Program-made: the position numbers and the translations under genes
Origin: Pseudomonadota bacterium
GTDB lineage: Bacteria > Pseudomonadota > Alphaproteobacteria > Caulobacterales > Caulobacteraceae
Direction of reading: 5' to 3'
Assembly: GCA_023428785.1 (NCBI GenBank)
Contig: JAEYWU010000119.1
Location: 1 to 48,196, forward strand
Length of the DNA stretch: 48,196 nt
The notes under the pieces: generated by a model
Database searches by the model: none
What the model was told of the DNA's origin: nothing
Seen by the model: the letters and a program-made list of their open reading frames with translations, nothing else
In this document: positions 1-9,159 of the stretch, piece after piece
Layout of the letters: each line of letters begins with the position of its first letter
Numbering within the stretch: the stretch's first letter is position 1

Positions 1-639
1 CCCGAGGACCTGCGCAGGCCCGCCGTCGCCGCCGAGGCCGCGACTAGGCTGGCGGGCGCGGGACGCGCCGCCGAAGCCCGCGCCGCTCTTGAAGCCGGGC
101 GTGCGCCCCCGCCCTCTCCGGGCCGCAAGCTGTGGGGCGGCAAGACCGCCGAGCCCCAGGCCCCGAGTGACGCCTTCGCCGAGGCCGAGATCGCGGTCCT
201 GACCGCCGAGGGCCGCACCGAAGAGGCCGCGGAGGCCCACTGGATGCTGTTCGAGCGCACGCTCGATCCCGAGGTGCTGAAGGCCATCACGGCGGGCATG
301 GCCGACTTCGACGACGTGATCGCGGTGGACCGCGCCGTCGCCTACGCCCGGACCTATTTCGACCTGAACCGGGCGCTGCGGCTCCTGATGGCCTGGGGCG
401 CCCTGCGCGACGCCGCCGAAACGATCACGGCACGGGCGGACGAGCTGAACGGACGGGCGGAAGAGTTCCCGCTGTGGGCGTCAAGGCTGGCCGCGAAGTG
501 GCCGCAAGCGGCGGGGCTTTTGCTGAGAGGCCGGATCAAGGCGCTGAGGGCGATGGGCACGCGGGGCGTGGAGATGGAAGCGCTGGAGGCGGAGGCGGAG
601 GCGTTGGGAGAAATCATGCCTGGACGCCTCAGTGGCTGA
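1..639 (+). CDS. DUF6880-like protein, C-terminal part (5' end outside window)
   Basis: The frame is open from the first base of the window to a TGA at 637-639, so about 212 C-terminal residues are visible and the start lies upstream. The segment around FERTLDPEVL, DFDDV and the later ADELNG and AGLLLRGRI pieces resembles the C-terminal region of DUF6880 proteins, alpha-helical repeat-like proteins of unknown function found in alphaproteobacteria. There is no signal peptide or membrane segment in the visible part; it is helical and rich in Ala and Glu. Its last 11 bases overlap the end of the convergent protease gene. Family assignment is from memory of the pattern; no function can be given. 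Confidence 0.6.
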   Translation, partial: PEDLRRPAVAAEAATRLAGAGRAAEARAALEAGRAPPPSPGRKLWGGKTAEPQAPSDAFAEAEIAVLTAEGRTEEAAEAHWMLFERTLDPEVLKAITAGMADFDDVIAVDRAVAYARTYFDLNRALRLLMAWGALRDAAETITARADELNGRAEEFPLWASRLAAKWPQAAGLLLRGRIKALRAMGTRGVEMEALEAEAEALGEIMPGRLSG

Positions 640-2365
640 CCCGACGCAGCGCCTCCTCCAACACCTCGTCCTCGCCCCGCGCCACACCGTCTAGCGTTCG
701 AAGGACCTGTAGGTCTGGCTGGAGCCCTACGCCGTAAAGTCGGCCTCCATCATGCAAGGTGACGTGCATCCCGGTCCAGGAGACGGCATGGCCGGTAGGC
801 AACACAACGCGATTGACGTTTCCATTCGCGCCGGAGGTCGGCGCTCCGACTATGTCTCCCAGCTCGTAGGCTTCAACGATCCCCAGGATCGTTTCGCTGA
901 AACTGATCGCTCGAGCGTCCGTGAGGAAGATGACGCGTGCCTCAACCATTGGAGCGAGAGGCTCAATAACCCAGCCGCCGTTGTAAATCTCGCGCCCCTC
1001 GGGAGCTCCGTCTGGACGGGTGACACCCGTGATGACAAATGGCGCGCTGCTCAGGGGACGGTCAGTAAGATGTCCAAGGACCGAAGCTTCCAGTCCGTCT
1101 GGATAACCCCGCATGTCGAGGATCAGCCCGCGAGCGTTTGCGAAGCGAGCAAGTCCCTCATCCACCTGATCGGCGGGCGCTCGCGTGAGGTCGATGTAGC
1201 CGACCCCGTCAGAAAGTTCCGAGACGATGCCGGGCCGGTTCTCCAGAACGATGTCCGCCTCTGGCAGAGTGCTTGCGCGCGCTGTAACGACCTGAGGAAC
1301 ACCATCTCGCTCGATCCCCAGGCTGACGAGCGTGCCGCCGTCAAACCTGCGTAGTCGTTGCAGGGCCTGAAGGCGCTGGTGTTGAGGCGATCCGGTGACC
1401 TGCGCCATGGATTCGGCCACCAACTCGTCAACGGACCGCCCGTCTATGCTCAAGACTATGTCGCCAGCCTCAAGACCGGCGACCGGCTCACGACGGACGA
1501 TGACCAGTCGATCTTCTATCCAATCCCATTGAGCGGCGATGACCAGCTGACGAGCGGATGAAGCCGGAAATACCCGGCCATGCCCATCCTGGATCGGAAC
1601 AAGCATGCGCTCCAGCATCGCGGTGAACTCGGCAGGACCGGCTGCCAAGGCCGCCTCTTCGAGGGCCGAGCCCAAGCGACCAGACCAGGCGTCATCGACC
1701 TCGCCTAGATAGGGATGGAAATGCTCCATCAAATTCCACAGGATGACGACAGCCGCCAGGCGCTCATCAAGGCTTCCGCGGCCTGAATAGACAGGCGCTG
1801 GTCGCCCTTCGAGGGCAGCGTCGGCCAGGGTGGCGGTGCGCATCGAGAAGGCCACACCTCCTTCAAGTCGCCCCGTCAAGATGTCTTCAGGCCCGCCCGG
1901 CTCCAGCAGACTTTCGTAGTGTGTTCCGGGATGTGAAAAGACACCCCAGTGCCGCCAGCGCACGACCGGGCCACCTTCAAACGCCGTCAATGGAGGCGGC
2001 TCATCACCCGCAACGACAACAAGGTCCGGTGCGACTCCTGCAAACACATCCAACAGGACTGAGGCCAACTCATCAGGGCCTCTTGCTTGCCTTGCACGCC
2101 CGGAGCCGGTGACGGCCAGCAGGTTCCAGTCAACCGGCTGCGATGTGGGATGAAACCAGCGCAAATATCCGTAGAGCCGGGCGAAGGCCTCCAAGTTCGA
2201 TCGTTCACGGAGGCTGAGAGGCGCGGGCGACTCGCGGGCCGGCAGCGTGACGTCCCTCGCTTGAGAGATGGCGCGCTCATAGCTGGAGCCGTCATCCAGA
2301 CGGCTCTGCGCCTCTGCCGAAGCGCAAGCGGCCCAACACAAGATTGCTGCTGCCAGAATTCGCAA
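629..2365 (-). CDS. Secreted S41-family (C-terminal processing type) peptidase
   Basis: A 578-residue protein read from TTG at 2365; a GGAGG lies 7 nt upstream of this TTG, which is better than the TTG at 2386. The first 20 residues form a signal peptide ending near ASAEAQ, so the protein is periplasmic or secreted. A PDZ-like stretch (GLEAGDIVLSIDG, about residues 297-309) precedes the S41 core; RGLILDMRG and FLTDARAISFSE hold the expected catalytic Ser (about 488) and the nearby Glu (491), followed by GAPTSG. The usual S41 nucleophile motif is SAAE or SASE, so ISFSE is a variant. It may process or degrade envelope proteins; the substrate is unknown. It lies 80 nt downstream of smpB on the same strand. 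Its base composition is lower than that of its neighbours (70 G/C of 120 at 841-960), which suggests transfer. Confidence 0.75.
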   Translation of the reverse strand: MRILAAAILCWAACASAEAQSRLDDGSSYERAISQARDVTLPARESPAPLSLRERSNLEAFARLYGYLRWFHPTSQPVDWNLLAVTGSGRARQARGPDELASVLLDVFAGVAPDLVVVAGDEPPPLTAFEGGPVVRWRHWGVFSHPGTHYESLLEPGGPEDILTGRLEGGVAFSMRTATLADAALEGRPAPVYSGRGSLDERLAAVVILWNLMEHFHPYLGEVDDAWSGRLGSALEEAALAAGPAEFTAMLERMLVPIQDGHGRVFPASSARQLVIAAQWDWIEDRLVIVRREPVAGLEAGDIVLSIDGRSVDELVAESMAQVTGSPQHQRLQALQRLRRFDGGTLVSLGIERDGVPQVVTARASTLPEADIVLENRPGIVSELSDGVGYIDLTRAPADQVDEGLARFANARGLILDMRGYPDGLEASVLGHLTDRPLSSAPFVITGVTRPDGAPEGREIYNGGWVIEPLAPMVEARVIFLTDARAISFSETILGIVEAYELGDIVGAPTSGANGNVNRVVLPTGHAVSWTGMHVTLHDGGRLYGVGLQPDLQVLRTLDGVARGEDEVLEEALRRVSH

Positions 2366-2445
2366 CGCCCATCCTCCGCGCAACAACGGTGGGTTGGCCG
2401 CCAGGCGAAATTGTGACGTCGAGACCAGTAGAGGCGGACCGCGCC

Positions 2446-2913
2446 CTACCCCTTTTCCCGCATCAACCGCGCCTTGTCCCGCTGCCAGTCGCGCGCGGCT
2501 TCAGTCTCGCGCTTGTCGTGGACCTTCTTGCCCTTGGCCAGCGCCACCTCGAGCTTCGCCAGGCCCTTGTCGTTGAAATAGAGCTTGGTCGGGATCAGGG
2601 TGCGGCCCTCGCGCTGGACCGAGGCGATCATGCGGTCGATCTGGCGGCGGCTGAGGAGCAGCTTCCTCGGCCGGCGCGGCTCGTGGTTGAAGCGGTTGGC
2701 CTGGCCGTAGGGCGGGATGTCGGCGTTGATGAGCATGATCTCGCGCCCCTCCACCGCCGCATAGCTCTCGGCGATGTTGGCCCGGCCCTGGCGCAGGGAC
2801 TTCACCTCGGTGCCGGTCAGCACGAGGCCCGCCTCGACGGCGTCGTCGAGGAAATAGTCGTACCGGGCCCGCCGGTTCTCGGCGATCAGCTTGCGGGACG
2901 GGGCGTCGCTCAT
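2446..2913 (-). CDS. smpB: SsrA-binding protein SmpB
   Basis: A 155-residue protein of standard length for SmpB, which binds tmRNA and brings it to stalled ribosomes for trans-translation. The motifs GTEVKSLRQGRANIAESYA and FNHEPRRPRKLLL and the basic C-terminal tail (RDWQRDKARLMREKG) are typical. The start is the ATG at 2911-2913, which overlaps the dapA stop (ATGA at 2910-2913); a longer frame to 3006 would only add dapA coding sequence read out of frame. Coupled translation from dapA is likely. The ssrA gene is not in the window. Confidence 0.97.
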   Translation of the reverse strand: MSDAPSRKLIAENRRARYDYFLDDAVEAGLVLTGTEVKSLRQGRANIAESYAAVEGREIMLINADIPPYGQANRFNHEPRRPRKLLLSRRQIDRMIASVQREGRTLIPTKLYFNDKGLAKLEVALAKGKKVHDKRETEAARDWQRDKARLMREKG

Positions 2914-3797
2914 TCGTTCACGCCGGCGGCGGCCAGCGCCTGATGGATGGCGGGCTTGACCGCGTCGTTGCAGGCGACGAGCGGCAGGCGGATCTCCTCC
3001 GAGCACAGGCCCATACGCGACAGGACGTATTTGGTCGGCGACGGCGATGAGTCCATGAACAGCGCCTTGTGCAGGCCGATGAGGCGATCCTGCATGGCGC
3101 GGGCGATTTCCAGATCGCCGTGCTCGAAGGCCTCATAGAGGTCGACCATCGAGCGCGGCGCGACGTTGGAGGTAACCGAGATGACGCCGTGGCCGCCGTG
3201 GGCCAGGTATCCGAGGAAGCTGGGGTCGTCGCCCGTGATCAGGGCGAAGCCCTCGGCGCAGTCCAGCCGCTGACGGCTGATGCGGCCCATGTCGGCGGTC
3301 GCGTCCTTGATGCCGACGATGTTGGGCAACTGCGACAGGCGCGCGGTCGTTGCGTCGGCCATGTCCACGCCCGTGCGGCCCGGCACGTTGTAGAGGACGA
3401 CCGGCACCTGAACCGCGTCGTTGATCGCGGCGAAGTGGGCGTACAGGCCCTCCTGGCTGGGGCGATTGTAATAGGGCGTCACGACCAGCACACCGTCGGC
3501 GCCGACGGTCTTGGCGTGGCGGGCCAGGTCGATGGCCTTGTCGGTCGCCGAAGCCCCTGCCCCCGCGATGACGCGCGCGCGGCCGGCGACGGCCTCGACG
3601 CACAGTTCGACGATGCGCTTGTGCTCTTCAACCGAGACGGTGGCGCTCTCGCCGGTGGTGCCGACCGGCACGACGCCGTGAACCCCGCCCTCGATCTGGC
3701 GTTCGATCAGGGCGCGAAAGGCGGCCTCGTCCACTTTTCCGTCACGAAAGGGTGTGATGAGTGCGGTGATCACACCCTTGAAAAGGGGGCGGTTCAT
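2910..3797 (-). CDS. dapA: 4-hydroxy-tetrahydrodipicolinate synthase DapA
   Basis: A 295-residue cytoplasmic enzyme that condenses pyruvate with aspartate semialdehyde, the first committed step of lysine and meso-diaminopimelate synthesis. Visible family marks are GTTGES (residues about 46-51), the catalytic Tyr136 in VVLYNVPGRTG and the Schiff-base Lys164 in VGIKDAT. Length matches the family. It is divergent from the lytic transglycosylase gene and leads a minus-strand unit with smpB. No clear Shine-Dalgarno sequence precedes its ATG. Confidence 0.97.
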   Translation of the reverse strand: MNRPLFKGVITALITPFRDGKVDEAAFRALIERQIEGGVHGVVPVGTTGESATVSVEEHKRIVELCVEAVAGRARVIAGAGASATDKAIDLARHAKTVGADGVLVVTPYYNRPSQEGLYAHFAAINDAVQVPVVLYNVPGRTGVDMADATTARLSQLPNIVGIKDATADMGRISRQRLDCAEGFALITGDDPSFLGYLAHGGHGVISVTSNVAPRSMVDLYEAFEHGDLEIARAMQDRLIGLHKALFMDSSPSPTKYVLSRMGLCSEEIRLPLVACNDAVKPAIHQALAAAGVNE

Positions 3798-3888
3798 GGG
3801 AAAAGGGTCTCGCTCGAAGTGTGTGGCGCGAACCTAGGCGCGGCGCCTGCTCGTCGCAACGTCTGAAACGGATTTGGAGGCTCGAGGC

Positions 3889-5858
3889 ATGGCGGATTGG
3901 TTCCAGGCGGCGATGGCGGCGATCGTGGCGCTGTTCCAGCCCGTAGCCGAGCCCGCGGTGACGACCGCCAGCGCGGTGAGCGTGGCGCAGTCGGCCTCCT
4001 TCTCCTCGGGCCTGGCCGCCGCGCGGTCGGGCGACGTCAACCTGGCCATGGCCTATGCCTCCAGCGCCTCGCCGATCGAGGCGCAGATCATCCGCTGGGC
4101 CCTGATCGATGTGGTCGAGGACCGCGTCGGCTGGGGCGAACTGTCGGCGGCGCGTTCGGACCTGAACGGCTGGCCGCGCGCCGAGACCCGCCGGGCGGCC
4201 ATGGAGCGGGCCCTGGCCAACGCCTATGGTTCGCCGCAGGAAGTCGTCGCGGTCTTCTCGGCCGAGCCTCCGACGACCCCGCAGGGTGCGCTGGCCTATG
4301 CCCAGGCGCTGTCGGCCTCCGGTGCGACCGCCGAGGCCCAGGACGTTGTGCGCAGCTGGTGGCGGGACCGGTCCTTTGATTTGGCGATGCAGGAGCGGTT
4401 TCTGGCCGCCTATGGCAGTTGGCTGACCCAGGCCGACCACGAGAAGCGCCTCGACACCCTGCTCTACGGTCCGCAGGGACCGGCGACGCGGGCGATGATG
4501 AATCTCGTCTCGGCCGACTACCGGGCGCTGGCCGAGGCCCGCATGGCGCTGAGGAACGGCTCTTCGAGCCCCTACGTCCCAGCCCAGTACGAGAATGATC
4601 CCGGCCTGGCCCTGGAGCGCGCGCGACGCGCCCGGCTGAGCGGCCAGGAATGGAACGGCTTTTCGCAGCTCTCGCGCTTCCCGGCGGCCCCGACCCACAC
4701 GGAGGGGCAGGACCTCATGTGGACCGAGCGGCGCAACTACTTCATCGATGCCCTTCAGGCGCGGGACTACACCTCGGCCTATCACGCCATGGCCGGGCAC
4801 GGATTCCCGGGCGGTGACCGCCGGGTGGACGCGGAGTTTTTCGCGGGCTGGGTCGCGCTGGTGAAGCTGAACAACCCGGCACAGGCAGCCCAGCACTTCG
4901 AGGCCCTGCGCCAGATGTCCTCGACGCCGATCACCCAAAGCCGGGCGCTGTACTGGCTGGGCCGCGCCGCCGACGCCCGGGGCGATACGGCTGCGGCGGA
5001 CGCCTACTATCAGCAGGGCGCGCAGTACACCTGGGCCTTCTACGGACAGCTGGCGGCCGAGCGGGCGAACATGCGCACCCTGCGCCTGCCGCCCGAGCCC
5101 CAGCCGACGGAGGCGGATCGCGCGCGGTTCGAAAGCTATCCGCTGGTGCAGGCCATCCGCGTGCTGGCCGGCGCCGGCGAAATGAGCCTGGTGCGCGTGT
5201 TCGTGATGCACCTGGACGACAATCTGAACAGCGCGGTCGACTATGCGCTGCTGGTGGATCTGACCCGCAGCTACGGCGTCCAGGACCTGTCGATGCACGT
5301 GGCCCGCACGGCGGCCCAGCGCGGCTTCCCGCTGGCCGAGCGGGGCTATCCCGTGACCTATGTTCCGGACGTTCCCGGCGCCCCGGACCCGGCCTTCGTC
5401 CACGCCATCATCCGTCAGGAGAGCGCCTTTGATCCGCGCGTCCGCTCCAGCGCCGATGCGCGCGGGATGATGCAGCTTCTGCCGTCGACGGCGTCGGGCG
5501 TGGCCCGCCGGCTCGGCGTAGGCTGGCGCGGGGCCGAGGCGCTGTACGACGCCGACTACAACGTCCAGCTCGGCACCTATCACCTGGGCGAGCTGAGCGC
5601 GGACTTCGGCGGCTCCTATCTGCTGGCGACCATCGGCTACAACGCCGGACCGGCGCGCCCGCCCCAGTGGATTCCCTATTGCGGCGACCCGCGCGGCGCC
5701 TCGACCGACCCGATCGACTTCATCGAGTGCGCGCCCTTCACCGAAACTCGCAACTACATGATGCGAGTGATGGAAAACATGCAGGTTTATCGCGCCCGCC
5801 TGAACGGCGGCGAGGCCGAGATTAACATCTCGCAGGAACTGTCGCGGGGCGCGTCCTT

Positions 5859-5862
<4 letters not shown>
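3889..5862 (+). CDS. Lytic murein transglycosylase (Slt70-like)
   Basis: A 657-residue protein from ATG 3889, chosen because GGAGG at 3876-3880 sits 8 nt before it; a TTG at 3874 would place this site inside the coding region. The N-terminal two thirds is a helical superhelical domain with Ala-rich repeats, as in Slt70. The C-terminal catalytic SLT domain carries IIRQESAFDP with catalytic Glu511, ARGMMQLLPSTA and the NAGPARPPQW segment. The enzyme cleaves the MurNAc-GlcNAc bond in peptidoglycan and forms 1,6-anhydroMurNAc. The N-terminus has only a weak hydrophobic stretch, so export by a classical signal peptide is likely but not clear. Its stop shares CTAG with the convergent ABC ATPase gene. 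Confidence 0.9.
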
Positions 5863-6607
<745 letters not shown>

Positions 6608-6611
<4 letters not shown>

Positions 6612-7594
6612 GTGCGCCAGCTCCGGGCGGCCTTCCAGGCGATCAGGGCGAATAGCGGGGCGCCAATCAGGGCGCTGAAGACCCCCAGCTTCAACTCCTG
6701 ATCCGTCGGCGTCAGGCGGGCGGCCAGATCGGCGAGGACCAGCATGACGGAGCCCGCCAGGGCCGAGGGAACCAGCAGCCGCGCGGGGTCCTCGCGAACC
6801 AGGCGACGTACGACGTGGGGCGCGGCCAGTCCGACGAAGCCGATGACCCCGGCCATGGCGACCGCGGCTCCTGTCGCCAGCGAGGCGCCGAGCACTGCAG
6901 CCAGCTTGAGCCGCCCCATGGCCAGGCCCGACGCGGCCGCAGCCTCTTCGCCCAGGGTCAGGATTCTGAGAGCCGGCGCCGCCCGAAGGGCGAGGACGAC
7001 GGCCAGGGCCAGGGCGGGTCCGGCCCAGACGACATCGATCCAGCTGCGCGCCTCGACCGATCCCATCATCCAGCTGAGCACCTCGGCCGTCGCGATCGGG
7101 GACGGCGACAGGTTGAAGATCAGGGCGGTCGCAGCGCCGAAGAAGCTGGTCAGGGCCACTCCGAACAGGATCAGGGCCTCGGGCTCGCGGATGCGGGCCG
7201 AGAAGCCGGCCAAGGCGCCGCCACAGGCGAGCGCGCCAAGCCAGGCCGCGATCTCGACGGCGCCCGGGGTCAGGCCGAGACCCATGACTATCGCCATGGC
7301 GGCGGCGAAGCCCGCCGTAGCCGAGACGCCCAGGACTCCGGGGTCAGCCAAGGGATTGCGCAGCAGGCCTTGTAGAAGGGCGCCCGAAAGCCCCAGAGCC
7401 GCGCCGACGAGGGCCGCCGCTATCGCGCGCGGCGCGCGCACCTGCCAAAGAATCTCGGCGGGCGCCGACGCCATGTCGGTAAAGGCCGACCTGTACTGGG
7501 CTGCCGACAGGGCGGCCTCTCCGAAGGTCACGGCCAGCGCCAGTCCCAGAACCAGCAGGGCGCCAAGGACGAGATTCAGCGAGGGCGCCCTCAT
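6608..7594 (-). CDS. FecCD-family ABC transporter permease
   Basis: A 328-residue polytopic inner-membrane protein of the FecCD/BtuC family, with about nine to ten hydrophobic segments. Family marks include WQVRAPRAIAAALVGAALG near the N-terminus, NPLADPGVLGVSATAGFAA and GVIGFVGLAAPHVVRRLV near the C-terminus. The ATG at 7594 is chosen because it overlaps the stop of the binding-protein gene (ATGA at 7591-7594); an upstream TTG at 7648 would add 18 residues that do not look like the family. It would form the membrane channel for iron-chelate or corrinoid import. Confidence 0.92.
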
Positions 7595-8382
7595 CGCGCA
7601 GCCCGGGCGATGCGACGGCTTCCGTCCGCTACAAACCAGGCGGGACAACCCAGCATGGCGCCTGGCAAGGAAACGACGGAGCGTGTGGCGGTCCGACTGC
7701 GCACACTGGGATGGCGGCCCACGCCGCGACGGTCCGCGCGAACGGCGTCGAAAAAGCCGAGCACATAGCGGCGCGGAGGCTGCAGGATCAGGCGCTCGAC
7801 CGACACCGGCGCGAAGGCGGGCCCCTGCCGCGCGTTGCTGAGCCCGGCGGCGCGCATCATGGCGTCGATCAGGCTGCCCGGCCCGGTCGTCCAGCCGGCG
7901 CTGGTGAGGTAGAGGGCGTCCTCACCCTGCCAGGCATCGCGGCTCTGGGTCAGATTGCGGTTCATACCCGCGATCAGGTCGTGCCCGCGTCCCTCACGCC
8001 CGAGGGCGGCCGCCACCGTTTCGATATTGGCCCGGACCCCGACGAAGTCCTGGACATCCTGAATCTGGACGACCCGCACGCCGCGCCGCTCGAGCGCAGA
8101 GACCAGGCGCGGATCACCGCCCCAGTAGCGCACCACGATTTGGGGCCGGGCCGCGGTCACCGCTTCGAGTGTCGGCCGTACCCGCGGTGCATCGCGGACC
8201 TGTGCGCGCAGCCAGGAATCGGGGTCATCGGCGCGCGGCGACACCCCAGCGATGTCGTCATGAGCAGACAGGGCCAGGACATACTGGTCGGCGCATTGAT
8301 CCAGAGAGACGACGCGAGGTCCGGCCACGACCGGACCCGCGGCGAGAACGGCCGCGGCGATCAAGGCGGCCGCTGCCTTCAT
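7591..8382 (-). CDS. Periplasmic binding protein of an iron-chelate/cobalamin-type ABC importer
   Basis: A 263-residue protein with a signal peptide (cleavage near GPVVAGPR) and a BtuF/FepB-like fold signature: RVVSLDQCADQYVLAL, then VSPRADDPDSWLR and RPQIVVRYWGG. Such proteins bind the ligand in the periplasm and hand it to the FecCD permease. The gene sits between the TetR regulator and the permease with ATGA overlaps on both sides. No TonB receptor gene is present nearby. Cobalamin and ferric chelate are both possible ligands. Confidence 0.85.
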   Translation of the reverse strand: MKAAAALIAAAVLAAGPVVAGPRVVSLDQCADQYVLALSAHDDIAGVSPRADDPDSWLRAQVRDAPRVRPTLEAVTAARPQIVVRYWGGDPRLVSALERRGVRVVQIQDVQDFVGVRANIETVAAALGREGRGHDLIAGMNRNLTQSRDAWQGEDALYLTSAGWTTGPGSLIDAMMRAAGLSNARQGPAFAPVSVERLILQPPRRYVLGFFDAVRADRRGVGRHPSVRSRTATRSVVSLPGAMLGCPAWFVADGSRRIARAAR

Positions 8383-9065
8383 TCGGAGGTGAGGTCCGCC
8401 GTCAGGGCGTCGAGCATGGAATCCAGCAGCACATCGCGCCCTGCCCAGTCGAAATACGGCTTGGTCAGCATCAGCGACACTACGCCGTGGACGCCGGCCC
8501 AGATCATCTGGGCGGCGACATCCGGATCGCGATTGAGCCGGCCTTGGGCATGCAGGTCGACCAGCGGCTGGCGTAACCTCTCGAACAGCCCCCGTCCGAC
8601 CCGGCGAGCTACGTCCTCGGCGCTGCCCGCCTCGCCGGGCCGGGTCAGATAGATCAGACGATACGCGTTCGGATTCTCGAAGCCGAAGGTGGCATAGGCG
8701 TGCATCTTTCGCCGGAACACCTCTTCCGGCGCCCCGCCGGCCTCTTCGATCGCCTCGGTGACCGCGATCAGCTTGGCGAAGCCGGCCTCGCAGATCTGGG
8801 ACAGTATTTCCGACTTGTCGCGGAAGTGCATGTAGAGGGCGGTCGAGGAGACCCCGACCTCGTCCGCGATCTTGCGGATCGTGGCGCCCTCATAGCCGCA
8901 CTCCACGAACAGCCGCTCGGCCGCGGCCAGAATCTCGGCCTTGCGGACATGGCCTTCGCCCTTGGCCTTGCGGGCCGAACGGGCGGCGCCGGAGGGAAGA
9001 TCAGTCAAGGCCAAGCGCGTCTCCCGGGGCTGCGCGAACCCATCCCTTACCCCCTCCCCCGACAT
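8379..9065 (-). CDS. TetR/AcrR-family transcriptional regulator
   Basis: A 228-residue regulator if read from ATG 9065. The N-terminal helix-turn-helix is clear: RKAEILAAAERLFVECGY, then GATIRKIADEVGVSSTALYMHF. The C-terminal half (about YRLIYLTRPGE to the end) is the ligand-binding helical domain. Other starts are an ATG at 9116, which would overlap the divergent gene, and TTG codons at 9014 and 9008; CGGGAG lies 6 nt before the one at 9014. The stop overlaps the start of the binding-protein gene (ATGA at 8379-8382), so the regulator is the first gene of the uptake operon and may control it by feedback. A perfect 6-bp inverted repeat at 9073-9085 is a candidate operator. Confidence 0.88.
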   Translation of the reverse strand: MSGEGVRDGFAQPRETRLALTDLPSGAARSARKAKGEGHVRKAEILAAAERLFVECGYEGATIRKIADEVGVSSTALYMHFRDKSEILSQICEAGFAKLIAVTEAIEEAGGAPEEVFRRKMHAYATFGFENPNAYRLIYLTRPGEAGSAEDVARRVGRGLFERLRQPLVDLHAQGRLNRDPDVAAQMIWAGVHGVVSLMLTKPYFDWAGRDVLLDSMLDALTADLTSE

Positions 9066-9072
9066 GGGGGCA

Positions 9073-9085
9073 ACCGCCAGGCGGT
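9073..9085. promoter_or_regulatory. Candidate TetR operator (inverted repeat)
   Basis: The sequence ACCGCC-A-GGCGGT is a perfect inverted repeat with 6-bp arms and one central base. It lies in the divergent region between the TetR gene and the glycosyltransferase gene. A TetR dimer acting here could control both. The role is inferred from position and symmetry only. Confidence 0.35.
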
Positions 9086-9159
9086 CACACAACGCTTGCG
9101 TGTAGAGCGCCGACATGGTTCGAATACTCGCGTTAGACGATCCTTTGGGGGAGCGCAGC

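Noticed and set aside
3742..5583. 613-residue open frame antisense to the lytic transglycosylase gene
   Set aside because: It is a shadow of the high-GC codon pattern of the real gene, has no family-like motif and is rich in Arg, Gly and His, as expected for a false frame.
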